Below are positions 48,943 through 63,563 of a stretch of DNA of 64,000 nt, one piece after another; position 1 is the stretch's first letter; the number at the start of each line of letters is the position of its first letter. The position numbers were made by a program, and so were the translations under genes. The notes beneath the pieces were generated by a model, which saw only the letters and a program-made list of their open reading frames with translations, was not told where the DNA came from and made no database searches. The stretch is taken from contig OZ025703.1 of assembly GCA_964019335.1 (NCBI GenBank), positions 248,001 to 312,000 of the forward strand, in the 5' to 3' direction. The stretch comes from Diplonema japonicum. Lineage: Eukaryota; Euglenozoa; Diplonemea; Diplonemida; Diplonemidae.

Positions 48943-51900
48943 ATGGAACACTCGGTAAGCAGAAAATCAACAAAGGTGTCGATAAGGAGCCAGTCGATAG
49001 ATGGCAACATGAGCAAGACATACACACCCGGGAGCGGGCTAAAGGGCAAGGTGGTGCAGGGAAAAGTCACGGTACACGTACTTGAAGCAGAGAAACTCAC
49101 AATCCCAGAAGGCGTAACGAACGTAAAGCCCTTCGTAAGGCTGTCCGCAGGCGAGGTCTCGCACGACAGCGAGGTGGCGGTGGGATCGTACTTGCAAATG
49201 TGGCGTGACCAGAGCTTCACGTTTCAGGTTTTGGGAAAAACGACCGTTGAGATAAAAGTGTACCATAAGAGAGTGGAACAAGACCAGGAACATGATTTCT
49301 TGGGAGAAACAACAATAAGCATCGAGCAAAAAACGGACTGCGGGCAGAAATGGCTCCCACTGTCGCAAACAACGGGGGGCCAGATCAAACTGAAATGGTC
49401 ATATGAGGAAGAGAGTCCTGCGGTGATCGCAGCAAACCAGCAACAACAGCAAATAAACACTGTCAGACGCCTTACAAACTCGTCCTCGTTTGGCGCGTCA
49501 TTCGACAAGTCAGGCGAGGAAAAGGAGTCCGACCCAGACGTACTCGGAAAACTCAAACTGGAAATAATCCGAGCAAAATCCTTAACGACCCCTCAATACT
49601 GGATCTCCTTTTCACCGTACGTCACATGCTCGTACCAAGGCAGCGATCATGAAACAAAAGTGCAGAAGAACACAACGAACCCGTTTTACAACTTCAAAAT
49701 GGAGATCGATGTAAAAGACACTGATCCTGTTCTATTCTACATCAAGGACAGCAACACGACAGGTTCCGGTGACGGCCAAGCAAGGGATTATGGGTGCGTC
49801 GGGTGGGCATACGACACTGCGGTCTCGATGAAGACGAATGTTGTCAGTTTGCAGGTTTTGCAGAACCTCGACGACGTCGAACCCCCTGAGGACCTAGGGG
49901 TTCTCGAGATCCGCGTCTCGTACAAATCCTTCGCCTCGAGGAAGAAGAGCACAGAGAACGGAGACCCCTCCTCCGTCCAAAACGGTCTTATCTCTTTGGG
50001 CTACCAACCTGTCATCAACGGATCTGTCTCAATCGTCCCGCAGGATTGCCAGTACATATGGTACAATATGTACGACGATGCTAAGTTCAAGATGACCATG
50101 GAACAGAAGGTCATCGAAGCCTACCTTTCCGATCAGTTAAAGCAAACCGCGTCCCCTGGCAGGTTACGACCGAGACTCTCCACCACGACCTCCGTAGCAG
50201 CAGAAACCCGAAGAAACGACCCGGTCCCGCTTACCATGGACTCAGTAGTGACCCACGCGTGGGGCTGCACCAGAATGCATCATGTACTTGATATGGCGCG
50301 GCTTTGCGGGGAGAAGATCAGCGGGTGTGAATCCCTTCCGATCTCCCCGTCAGATCTGCACGCGTTGCGGGTGAAATTGGCAGAGATGACCATCATGCGA
50401 ACTCAGGTCATCCGGGGCTCAGCTTCAATCTCAAACACGTTAAAAGCTCTGTGGTACTTGTTCACAACAGGGTCCACCATAGACACAAAGGAAACCCACG
50501 TCGAGCCCGACTTTGGTGAAATACACTACAAGGCTCTCGCAACACATTTCTTGCAGACCTTTGTACCGGGCCTGTCTGCGGGCCTCGCAGACGAGCTGGC
50601 CAACACCGAGTGGGAAGTGGTAGGGTCATCAGGCCGGGATGACACTGGAACATTAATGTTGGAACCGGAACGATTCTATCGCCACATATCTTTCTTTGCA
50701 TCTCTGTGGTGCGACACACTGACGGAGTACGAGGTACAGCAGTACTTGTCCGTGTCAACGCCTGTTGTTGTGGAAGCGAGGAAGACGGTTCTGAGGCTTA
50801 CAAAGAAGAAGGTGAAGGCGAAGATCGTCAAGGAGGGTTTTAAAAAGCCGGAGCATCTCGATGAGCTGGGGCATCGGCAGGCCCCTCAATCCAGACGGAA
50901 ATCGTCCGCAACAAAGAAATCCCCGTCGCCACGTCATTCAAAGAAAACCTCGACTGTCTCGGTGAAAAGTCGCGGCAGCACCAGCGGCCCACCTCCACGC
51001 CCTCCTGAGTCGTTTCAGAAAGACGATGACGAGGACGAAAACAGCCCTATGTTGCAGAATACAAATGACTACTACGAAAGTACTCTTAGATCCTTGCGTA
51101 AAGGCTCCGCAGACAGCTTCGGGTCATACAGCGATTTGACAAAAGTGCTCAATCAATCGTATGCGATTTGTCCCCCCCCCCCCCCCCCCCCTTCCCTCTT
51201 TCCACACCGAACAGGGATAAACCCCACCACGCGAAGACGAAAAGGAAAAGCAGGAAAAGCCTCGCGTCCACCAGTTCGATGAGGCACAAGAAGAAGCGAT
51301 CTGCGTTCGATGTATGCTCACCCCCCCTACATTATCTCGACTCTATGTTCGCTCACTCCAGGTCGCTGAAGAGAAAGTTAAGCATGCTTTCGAAATGGAA
51401 GACTTCGACTGGAGAACAGTCTCGACGTGGGCCAAAGATGTCTTCGGTGGCTGGGAGGGGGACAATATGTCCGATGTTTTGAACATGTCGCATTCTGAGG
51501 TAGGAAAAAGAAAAAAGAAATTTAAAAAAATAAAATAAAAAAAAATAAAGGTAGACATGATCATTCTCCGCCTGTTCCCGGCGGAACTGCCTAAAAAGCA
51601 CCCGAAGGTCAGAAACGATCTGATCGCAGCCGTTGTGACGTTCTTCCAAACGATAAAACCCAAGGCAGAGGTTCCCCCGGAACAGCAAGGGGCAAAGGTC
51701 GGGCAGTCGAACATACCCGAGGGGTGCTTAAGGATCATCTCCGCGTTCTGCGGCGTGCAGGAGCTTAAGAAACTGGTAGCCGGGTGCAGAATGACGAAAA
51801 TGATGAACGAAGGCTTGCTGATGGAAAGGGTGGAGAGAATGTACCCGCTGCCGGGCGAGGGGGATTTGGAGAACGCACTGAAAGCTGTCTTCACACAAAC

Positions 51901-52372
51901 AGCCTGTGCCGAGCTTCGACAACAAGTGGGAATGGGTAAACTCAAAGCCCCACCCAGGCTGGCACAAGTTGTCGCAGAAATGGCCTGCACAATTCTAAGC
52001 ATCGAAACGAATGGATATTGGGCAAAGTTTAGAGAAGTTATATGCAACCCATCCTCGTATTCACACTTCTCGGACTACTCTCCTGCCACTCTCACTTCTA
52101 CTCTCTTCCACGCGTGCTCCAAACTCAAGGAGGACACAGATACCGGCATCGACAGGCAGGGACGCCAGTTGAATGAGTCCATGAGGGGGCTTTCATGGGT
52201 AACACTCACGGAGGAGACCCTCAGCAAGGCAGTTCCCGATGCTCTTGTGTCGCTTTATAAATGGGTCAAGCTTCTGATGATGGCGTACTCAAGACACTCC
52301 GGTAAAACTTATTTCTATATTGATACATACGGCTGGACACATAGGGCGTCGAAGGAGCTGTTTTGGGATTGA
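48943..52372 (+). CDS. Double C2-domain protein, four exons
   Basis: 1090 aa from exons 48943-51158, 51215-51311, 51362-51499 and 51551-52372; introns are 56, 50 and 51 nt, all GT-AG, and frames join exactly (phases 2, 0, 0). Two C2 domains lie at about 41-153 and 201-320; C2 domains bind membranes, often with calcium, but the loop Asp residues are sparse, so calcium binding is doubtful. A Gln run separates them. Residues about 365-660 and the last 300 are helical and unrecognised, with a basic Ser-rich linker (about 670-770) between. The first intron holds a C-run of about 22. An out-of-frame ATG at 48917 overlaps this start with a 13-codon frame ending TAA. It follows the NACHT gene by 276 bp. 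MUN/Munc13-like or ferlin-like relatives are possible but not supported by a clear motif. Confidence 0.75.
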
Positions 52373-55011
<2,639 letters not shown>

Positions 55012-55018
55012 GGGAAAA

Positions 55019-55758
55019 AAAATAGCTATTTACTGCCAACAAGTAATGACTTTACCGTTACCTCGAGGTTCCGCATTTTACCGTCGAGGGCCCGCAGGGC
55101 CCGAGATGGTAAAATGCGGAACCGAGAGGTCGGTAAAGCATTACTTGGCGGTAGGTAAGTGGTTTTATTTCACGACACTCTGAAATTACTTCACCACGAG
55201 GGGCACAACAGGGTGACAAGGGGTACAACAAGAGAGGGGTTACAAAGGTTACAATACAAGTTGTTTTTCCTCCTTTTGTTGACTAAGAGCTGCCGCTGTC
55301 GCTGGCATTGCCACTGTCACCATCTCTAATCAGGCCTTCCCATACCTAGCGCGGCCGCTGGCTCCTTTTTTTCTGCTGCTTCGGTATTTTGAAGTCTTTT
55401 GGGGTGCTTGGGTAAGCTGACTAAGTTACCCTTACCCACAGAAGAGTTACCCACAGAAACTGGGAACAGGCCTAGCCAAAAGTGGGCAAATTGGGAGGAA
55501 AAAGTAGTCCAACTTGGAACTGAGCCGAGGCAAAAGTTGGCCAATTGAGCTGAACCTGGGGGGAAATAGCAAACTGAGAGGAAAAAGTAGCCCCACTGGG
55601 AACCGAACCGAGGCAAAAATTGGCCTACCGAGGCATATTATTTACCGGAAACCCCCTATTACTTCACGGAAAACAGGCCATTATTTCACCGTGAAGTAAT
55701 GAGATTTAGCGTGAAGTAATGGGCCCCCCAGTGCGTGAAGTAATTTCTGAAGAGTGAA

Positions 55759-55768
<10 letters not shown>
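55019..55768. mobile_element. Non-autonomous palindromic element, reverse-oriented relative of type Z
   Basis: Starts AAATAGCTATTTACTGCCAA, the reverse of the right end of the element at 34966, and ends near GAAGAGTGAAATAAAA, the reverse of its left end. Contains a long palindrome at 55052-55137 around GAGGGCCCGCAGGGCCCGAG, and repeated GTGAAGTAATG words where type Z has GTTAAATAATG. No coding frame. Confidence 0.65.
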
Positions 55769-55799
<31 letters not shown>

Positions 55800-56687
55800 C
55801 ACCGTCCCCCTCTCCCTCCTTCAATTGTTGTATAGAGTTTTTCTTTTTTTTTCTTTTTAAAACGAAAGAGGAGCGAAAGAGAATATTATTATTAATACAT
55901 CAATTCTCTCTTTTTTTTTCTTCTTCTCTTCTTCTTTCTTCCCCCCCCCCCCCCCTTCTTCTTCTTCTCTTCCGTGGTTGGGCCTTACTTTTTTTTTTTT
56001 TTTTCATTGTACTCTCAATTTTGACTTCATTCACTTCCACCCCAATTTTATTTCACTCCAGCTATTTAATTTCACTCGGTTCGAATTGGGGGTGGGGGAA
56101 TCCCTTCCCCCAATTTTTGATTTTTTTTTTCCTTACTGAATGAAGTAAAATTGAGGGGTAAGGGAAACTACCACCTTGTTCGCATCAGATGTACGAGTTT
56201 TCTCTCATTCTCTTGAGTGACAGAAAATCCATTTTTCAATGTGAATAAATAGCTTTTTTTTTTTTTTTTTTTGCCTGGAAAGTTTTTTATTAACCAGTTT
56301 CTTCTTTTTTATTTTTTATAGGTGAGCAAAAGAATTTATTTTAATGAATGGAAAGAAAAAGAAAAAAAAAGGGAACCATGGGACAATGGAGAACGGGCAC
56401 AATGCATATGAGTGATTTTCTTTTGTTCTTCCCCCCCCCTTTTTTTTTCCTCTTCCCCTACTATTGTTCTTTTTTTTCGTCGTTTTCTGTCCCCCCTTCC
56501 CCTCAAAAGCCCCTTTTTAAATTGTGGAGTGTTTTAAAAAAAAGAAAAAAAAAAGAAATAGTAGGAAAGAAACGAAAAAAAAAAAAAAAAAAAAAAAAAG
56601 AGGGGGAATAGAAAAAAGGATAATAATATGCTCCCTTGTTTGCAACAGTTTCAAATTGCCTCTGATATTTTTTTTTTGTTGTTTCTT

Positions 56688-56722
<35 letters not shown>

Positions 56723-57089
56723 TTCGAATTATGATGCACGCTAACTCTTCCCTTCTTTCTTTTAAGGTAGAAGAGAATAGGGGGAAAAAAAAAAGGGGTT
56801 TTTTTTCTCTCTCGTTTTAACTTTTATAGGTCACTACCCAATTTCTATACAAATTTAGGCATAATTCATCCACGATAGGATGCAACCAAAAGACCAGGCA
56901 AGCCTCCCCCCTTTTTTTTCCCTTCTTTTTTTGAGCTTCAATAATGTGCGAATAAAAAAAAAGAAAAAAAAAAAGAAAAAAGCCGAAACACCACTTTGTG
57001 CCATCCCCCCCCCTTTTTTTTCCCCCTTTTCAAATCGATACGAGTGTTTTTTTTTTTTTTTTTTTTTTTTTCAGAAAAAATGCGAGAGT
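55769..57089. other. Homopolymer-rich spacer
   Basis: A long A-run at 55761-55796, C- and T-runs, and a third palindromic element piece at about 56000-56262 that ends GAATAAATAGCTTTTTTTT. No gene seen. Confidence 0.6.
56000..56262. repeat. Palindromic element fragment
   Basis: Contains an imperfect inverted repeat (CAATTTTGACTTCATTCA on the left, TGAATGAAGTAAAATTG on the right) with a central GGGGGTGGGGGAATCCC hairpin, and ends GAATAAATAGCTTTTTTTTT, as do other elements of this window. Confidence 0.55.
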
Positions 57090-59049
57090 TTAACCATAGG
57101 AAAGTACACTATACCCTTTAAAAAGCACGTGACCCAGGGGGTAAAAAAAACAGTTTATTTTCCATGCAGGGGGGCTTACTTAGAGTTCATACGGGGTCGG
57201 GAGAGGAAATCTACGACAAAGTACTGAGCATCAAGAGCGACTTTGCTCAACCCACTCGAGGGCGCTTGGGCGGAGGACAGCCTCCCTCACTTGCTTTTTT
57301 TTTCACAGATGTCAATTTTGTACCAACATTGGGTCCGGTCGGACGCTGGAGCCCTTGAGGATTTTTTTTTTCCAGCGCCCCCAGAATTGTCGGGTTTTAT
57401 CATGTCAGGGTAGTCATTTTTTGTATGAAAAATCTCAAAGCACTCAGGGCACAGAACAACATTGCACGCTTTGCAAGTGTAAAATTGCTTTTTATTGATT
57501 TTTGGCACAGCCCTGTGATTGCCCTTGATTGGCCAGTGCTGAAGCGTTTTGTCCAACCTCTGAATAGACGGAGATGCAGGCGGCTCCCCACACTCCCGTA
57601 ACGTGTCCCCACACCCCCGTATAGTTGCGTATTTTGCAACTAGCTGCCTTGCCAAGTCAACTTTAAAGTCTTTAAAGCTTTCATTGGAGGCAGGATGGGC
57701 ATTTTTGTAGATTATGACGGCATTGAATGCAGAAACATTCAAATAATAATGGAAAACCTTCATTGTCCAACGGGGCGAACGAACAGTGCGGGAGCACTGC
57801 TATCCTTGATGGAATCGCACGTCCACCCCGCCCATCAGGGCGTTGTACTCTTTGATGTGCCGCGGCGCTGGTACCTGCTTTGTGACGGAACTACCCTTCT
57901 CGCGACGCAAAATTGTCACCTTCTTCGCTGCAATAGGCAAAGTCGAAAAGAACACGGGTTTGGTCCGGCCGTGCCACAAGAGGAACTGGATGCTGTCCGA
58001 ACTCTGTCGCATGACACTGTCATAACGTGACAGTTGTTTGTTGGCCTCCTTTTTCGTTTTTCTGCCCACTGTTGTCTTCCGGGGTCGAACCATGCCCACA
58101 GGGATGTATTTTCTGTTGCGCCGCACCGTTCCGATCGCGTGCATACCCTTACTCAAATGAGAGCAGAAGAGGGGGTAATTGGAATAAAAGTTATCCATCG
58201 CAACCCAGTGGCCACGATGCTCGAACGGGCGCAGAAGACATGGTACCGTGTCCTTCGGGTCCCCACCAGAGAAAATTCTAATGTTAAGCGCGTACCCCGT
58301 GCATGAATCTGCGACGGTGTACACCTTAAAGCCATAGCGCTTGCGTTTAGCTGGTTGAAAAACGCGGTGCTTATGGCGGGAGAACGAGCGAATCATTGAC
58401 TCATCAATGCTCAGCCCTCTACCGGGGTGGTATGCAGCTTGGGGTCCATCTGGGGACAATCTGAGAATGCAGCATCTCCACTTTTGATAGTGTCCCGTTG
58501 CCCTGGGAGCCAAAGTGGACACAACGGAAGATATGGAGAAACGTGGCGCGGTTCATAACACGGCCTATGTAAGGCGTTGCAACCTCTTCATTTGTAGACC
58601 AATAATCCTTGACGTCCATCAAGAACCAGACGGCGATCCAGGTATACAGTTGTGCCACGTCAGAGTCAAATGTGGTGCCCTTGGATGTGGCATACACCTT
58701 CGAACAGCTGATAATGGACCTCAGCAAGCTGTCTGTGATAAACAAACTGAAAAGTTGTAGCCTATCCATGTCGTCGTTCGATGTTGTTGGATCCTTGTAC
58801 CCACGCCATTTCTTGGCCTGTATACGGTCGATTTTCGTCCCCCAACGCACAGCACCCTCATCTGAGGTGGTGCTGGAGTTGGAAGAAGCACTTGAAATCC
58901 GCGGAGTGGGTATTTCAAATTAAAAAAAAAAAATCGCGGAACAACGGGTCTTAGTAAAGTCCAGGGGCTGTGTGGCACAAAAAGTGTCACATAGAAAAAG
59001 AAAATTTTTCTTAAGGACACATATGTCCTCATGGTCCTTTAGTGGTTAA
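57090..59049 (-). mobile_element. Candidate piggyBac-like element
   Basis: A degraded piggyBac transposase on the minus strand (57287-58880) lies between TTAA sites at 57090-57093 and 59046-59049. After each TTAA, reading inward, come CCATAGGAAAG and CCACTAAAGGAC, which are only loosely alike. TTAA is the known piggyBac target, but TTAA is common in AT-rich DNA, so these ends are tentative; the transposase assignment is firmer. Confidence 0.45.
57287..58880 (-). pseudogene. Broken piggyBac transposase
   Basis: Minus-strand fragments cover most of a piggyBac transposase. The N-terminal fragment (58850-58419) contains TWIAVWFLMDVKDYW. The catalytic fragment (58522-57800) has GLSIDESMIRSFSRHK, HWVAMDNFYSNYPL and YNALMGGVDV, which carry the three catalytic Asp residues. 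The C-terminal fragment (57763-57287) contains CKACNVVLCPECFEIFH, the terminal Cys-rich domain. A frameshift joins the first two near 58480, and an in-frame stop at 57800-57802 with a damaged neighbourhood splits off the third. Dead copy; all motifs are still readable, so the death is not ancient. Confidence 0.85.
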
Positions 59050-60591
59050 AGAAAAAAGAAAGCGAAAAAAAAAAAAAAGAAAAGTATGCATTTATGAGCT
59101 CCATTAGGTACACTCAGGATTGATTTTCTTCTTTTTTTTTTTATCTATATTTCTTCCTATGCATCACCGTGAAGGACAACTGATTTCTAAAAAAAAAAAG
59201 AAGAAGAAAAACCACTTTCTGCTGATCGTTAATTCGCATTTTTTTTTAATAAATTTTTTATGAGGTCGGGAGGATCAAGCAGACACCCTTTGCAGAACCA
59301 GTGACAGAAAGAAAGTCAGCATTCACCGCCAAAAACAATTTCTCTCTATCCACCCGTTTCTTGACCCCCCTCCGATAAATTAGCCTCTGTCCTTTATGGG
59401 TCGAAAGAAAGTGAACACGAAAGATTGTAGGGGAGGGGGGGAGGAGAAATTATGATTTGTATTTTCTTTTTTTTTTTTCTTTTCTAAATCCCGGATCTAA
59501 AAACTTATTTTTTTGCACGCTCCTGTGGGAACTTACGAAACTTGTTAAAAGTTACAGTTGGTGATTTTAAGGTCTTTCAAAAAAAAAAAAAAAAAAAAAA
59601 AGTTTCAGATAACAACTTAATCAGGTGAAAAAAAAAAAAAGAAAAAAAAATCTTCAAAAAAAAAAAGTGACGAACTCGGGAAGGGTTTCATCCTCGGATG
59701 ATTGAAACCTATCCCCCCTCCCAAAGAAAGAAAAAAAAAGAGAGGTGTGCGAAGGGGGGTCAACCTTTTCTATTGGTAGCGAAACTACTTGGCGTACCCC
59801 AAGGGCCCTTCGTCACACACCTTGTTCACATCAATCAAAACAACAGCAAAAAAAAAAAAAAAAACTTTTTTCTTTCTCTTTTCATAGTGATGGTAGGGAA
59901 CACTGGGTGGAGGGAGGCGGGAAAGGAAGCGGGAAGGAAACGAGGAAAACAGAATCTAGACCCCCCCCCCTGCCTTTTTTTTTCTTCTTCCCCCCCTCTT
60001 ATATCTTTTTCCTCGTTCACTCCCCTCCATAACCACCGCACCTCCAGTCTCAAGTCACTTGCAATGCCAATCACTCCCCCCCCCCCTTTTTTTGCTGAGC
60101 CAGTATTTCCCCAGGTTTCCCCCTCTTTCAACAAGTCGTATACCTTCCGTCTGTCCAATTCACGACTCCCCCCCCCCCCCTCCTTTCTCTCTCTCTTTTT
60201 TTTTTGAAGGCACACGAGAGGAAATAGAAAAAAAAAAAAAGAGAAAAATAATTTATTAATAAAAAGGGGAAAGATCAAAAAAAAAACCAAAACAGAATGT
60301 TTCGATTTTTTCAGTTCAATTTCCTCCCCTCCCCCCCTTGTTGTTGGGGGAAAAAAAAAAGAAAGAAAGAAAGAAAAAAAAAAAAAAAAAGTGAACAGAA
60401 AATTTCACGGCGCTCTGAAATCACTTCACCATTTTTTCCTTGTTGCTTAGGAGCAGCCGCTATCAGCAGTCTGTGCTTCAGAGGCTCTGGTTTCAGAGCT
60501 GGTACTGTTGATGATTTGGTTGCTCTGTCGCAGTGTGTTCGGTACCTGCAGTGGTGAACATAGTGGGTGGTGGGACTGCTGCGGCATTTTG

Positions 60592-60626
<35 letters not shown>

Positions 60627-61091
60627 AGCCTATAAATTCACCGCGAAGTAATGAAATTTAGCGTGAAGTAATTTCAGTAGAGCGAATGAAAAAAGAAAAA
60701 AAAAAAAAGAAAAATGGGGGGGAAAAAAAAAATACTAAATATATACCTTACGTAAAATGTCAAGCAGTGGAGGGGGGCCATGGCAGACCACACCCTCACA
60801 CAGCTTGTAGAAGTTTTTGCACGTGATGTATATAAATATATTTTTTTTTTCTGTATGAATAAGAAAGGGAAAAAGGGAAAAAAAAGAGTGAAAACCAAAA
60901 AAAAAGAAGACCTTCAATTCCCCATCTCTCTCTCCTCTCTCTCTTTCTCTGCCGCCGCCACCCACCCTATATATGTATCTGTTTTGTGTCAGTAGTTCCC
61001 CCTTTTTATTTTTTTTTTAAATACTTTTTTTTTTCACGCACTAAATTTTCCAAAAAAAAAGGGGGGGGAGGAGGGGGGGGGAAAAAAAGAA
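59050..61091. other. Gene-poor homopolymer-rich region
   Basis: About 2 kb of A-, T- and C-runs with no supportable gene. A degenerate palindromic-element copy lies at 60396-60690. Phe- and Lys-rich frames on both strands are shadows. Confidence 0.65.
60396..60690. repeat. Degenerate copy of the 55019-type element
   Basis: Starts TTTCACGGCGCTCTGAAATC like an internal part of 55019-55768 and ends with GTGAAGTAATTTCAGTAGAG; between them are the GAGCAGCCGCTATC-like block and a T-run. The tip modules are missing. Confidence 0.55.
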
Positions 61092-63563
61092 ATGGGATGC
61101 TGCTGCACAAGAGAAGATCAGCAACCGGAGACAAAAGACAAGGGACCGCAGGTAACCCCCCCGGCCAACAAGCAAAAAACCGAAAAAATAGTGGAACAAT
61201 ACAACGTTTTTGAAGAGGAAAACGCAGTCGAAGAGGAAGAATACAACGAAAACGGAAGACGGAAGGAAGGCACACCAACAATACTGGGAGGAGCCGTCGA
61301 AAGGGGAGGGCTATACAAGATACCGGACAGCCGGGGAGCCCTCTGCCTGGCAGGCGAACAAAGAACTGAAATTCCAGAATTCGCAAACGTGGAAATCGTA
61401 AAAAAACTGGACATCTCGAAGAACAAGCTAAAGATTCTGAAAACAAGCCAGCTCTCTAAATGGGAAAACTTAACACAAATCGATCTCTCCTCCAACCTGT
61501 TCCAGGACGTCCCTGGTTCCATTAAATCCTTAAAGAACCTGACAAATCTGAACGTCTCTTCCAACCCCTTGAAAAAAATCAAAGAAGGTGCCCCAACGGA
61601 ACCTTGCGGGGTGATCTCACATTTAACATCTCTAACATCTCTTACCATCCAAGACTGCAAAATAGAACAAATCCCGAAAGGAATCTACAAATCGACAAGC
61701 ATCACCGATCTCAACGTCGGGATGAACCCCGGGTTGCGATTTTCCAGAAAAGGACAGACCTCGCTCCACAACATGACTGCATTGTTGACATTGCAAATCC
61801 CGTTTTCGTCGGTTCAAGCTGTTCCGGAGGAACTTCAAGGTCACCCAACGCTAACTTCTATAAATTTAACCGGAAATCTCATTCGTGATTTTTCAAGTTT
61901 GCAAAAAGTTCCGCATCTTACCGAGATTAAACTAGAAGGCTGCATGCTTGGGTTCATTCCAGAAGGCATCCTCATCTTACGCGGTTTAACATCGTTATCC
62001 TTGGCCGGCAATGTTTCCATTGCATTGGACGGGATCGAAAAGTTTCCTTGTTTGTCGAATCTTTCTCTGTTCGGATGCAGACTCCCCATCCTTCCGATTC
62101 CCTTATTGAAATGCAGTTCAATAACTTCGTTAGATCTGCAGGGTAATCTTTTAAACGACGCCGCGTTGATGGCTTTCAAAGATTCAACCATATCTGAGAG
62201 CCTTACAGAACTGGATCTTTGTTACAACCCCGCCACGATAGGCAAGGTTGGGTACAAAGCCATGGACGCCATTGTGTTGCATTTGAAGCATCTCACAGTG
62301 TTCTCCTTTCAAAAATGGGGGGACAAGACAAAATTTCCGGAGGAGAAAAACGTGATATATTCGAACAAAGTACCAGCGAGGCTGTTCGGTGCAAACTTAA
62401 CCAGCCTGAATGGCGTACCCGTGAAGGAAGGAGTGTTCACCGGGCTCGACACCATGGGGGAATCAATGAAGAAAACAATACGAGAGGGAACGTTTGGAAT
62501 CGATCTCGGAGTGGAATGGGAAGACGAGATAAAAATGCACGTCGGCCTGCTAAAACTGTTCACCGCTGCGAAGCACAAGATCCTAAAGAACCCTGAAAAA
62601 ACCTTGAAACGGTACAAATTCTACTTGCAAAACGTTGCGGCCACAAACAACACGATGGACTCCACCGGTGAGGAGCTGATAACACCACCTTTGGACGTTC
62701 TGTTCTTTCTGTACATCCACGTCACCAACCCGAACCTGTACGCTTACGATTTGAAAGCAAACGATCTCCGCCCTGTGTTCCACCTTCCTTATCCATTTCG
62801 ACAAGATTCTCTAAACGACGATATGAGTTTCTGGAAGGCGTCCCGTGTGGAGAACACGAATGACATCTTCAAGGAAAACAGTGTTTACAAATCCTCGGCT
62901 GTTTTGTGGAACACGCGGATCCTCCCTGTTGACAACAAGGACCCTTGTCTTAACTACGAATGGTTTGCAAACGACGATTATCGGGAGGCGGAGGTGGGAT
63001 CCGATTCTGAAATCGAACTGAAACTGGATTTCCTCGATGAACTATCCGGCGCTGTAGAGTATGTTACAGAAGCTGCCGGTCACGCAGCAGAACTTACCGA
63101 AGCTTGGTTCAACGGTAAGGATCGGTACCTGAAGTACATTGTCCTACACATGCTTGAAAAGGATAAATGTTTCGTTCCATCCATGGGCATACAGACAACC
63201 GCACACACCCACCAGTGCATACCCGTTCAGTACCTGCATGCAATGGGGTATTTATGTAATGGGCAGTATATAGGGCTTGGGCTGCCGGAGAGCAACGCAC
63301 ATCAGGCGTTCCTCGAGACCGGTTCGTTGTGGGCTGAACATTTTGAAGAGGAGTACATGACAACGACGGAGGTGCAAAACGAGGAGAAGATGATGGCGCA
63401 CAGTCCTCGTCGAGAGGTGGTCCCTATGAGGCGTGCGTCTTTGCTCAAGAATGCCGCGCGTCTGAACCTGGAGAACAGCGGGACGGTCACGAGCAGCACG
63501 CTGACCAGCCAGTCGCGGGTTCGTTTTTTGCAAGGGTCGACGTCTTCTCCTTTGATTTTGTGA
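61092..63563 (+). CDS. Acylated LRR protein with GRDP-like C-terminal domain
   Basis: 823 aa. It starts MGCCCTRED: Gly2 and Thr6 fit N-myristoylation and three Cys residues could be palmitoylated, giving stable membrane anchoring. About residues 90-410 are leucine-rich repeats of 22-24 residues (for example LTQIDLSSNLFQDVPGSI and LTSLSLAGN). The C-terminal part (about 470-760) resembles the GRDP/DUF1399 domain of plant and fungal glycine-rich-domain proteins: PPLDVLFFLYIHVTNPNLY and TTAHTHQCIPVQYLHAM echo its two WHxHxxxPxxY motifs, with the first His pair altered. The tail is basic and Ser-rich. LRR plus GRDP on an acylated anchor suggests a membrane-bound scaffold or receptor-like adaptor; this is inference. 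Intronless. The ATG follows a G/A-rich leader. Confidence 0.78.
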   Translation: MGCCCTREDQQPETKDKGPQVTPPANKQKTEKIVEQYNVFEEENAVEEEEYNENGRRKEGTPTILGGAVERGGLYKIPDSRGALCLAGEQRTEIPEFANVEIVKKLDISKNKLKILKTSQLSKWENLTQIDLSSNLFQDVPGSIKSLKNLTNLNVSSNPLKKIKEGAPTEPCGVISHLTSLTSLTIQDCKIEQIPKGIYKSTSITDLNVGMNPGLRFSRKGQTSLHNMTALLTLQIPFSSVQAVPEELQGHPTLTSINLTGNLIRDFSSLQKVPHLTEIKLEGCMLGFIPEGILILRGLTSLSLAGNVSIALDGIEKFPCLSNLSLFGCRLPILPIPLLKCSSITSLDLQGNLLNDAALMAFKDSTISESLTELDLCYNPATIGKVGYKAMDAIVLHLKHLTVFSFQKWGDKTKFPEEKNVIYSNKVPARLFGANLTSLNGVPVKEGVFTGLDTMGESMKKTIREGTFGIDLGVEWEDEIKMHVGLLKLFTAAKHKILKNPEKTLKRYKFYLQNVAATNNTMDSTGEELITPPLDVLFFLYIHVTNPNLYAYDLKANDLRPVFHLPYPFRQDSLNDDMSFWKASRVENTNDIFKENSVYKSSAVLWNTRILPVDNKDPCLNYEWFANDDYREAEVGSDSEIELKLDFLDELSGAVEYVTEAAGHAAELTEAWFNGKDRYLKYIVLHMLEKDKCFVPSMGIQTTAHTHQCIPVQYLHAMGYLCNGQYIGLGLPESNAHQAFLETGSLWAEHFEEEYMTTTEVQNEEKMMAHSPRREVVPMRRASLLKNAARLNLENSGTVTSSTLTSQSRVRFLQGSTSSPLIL

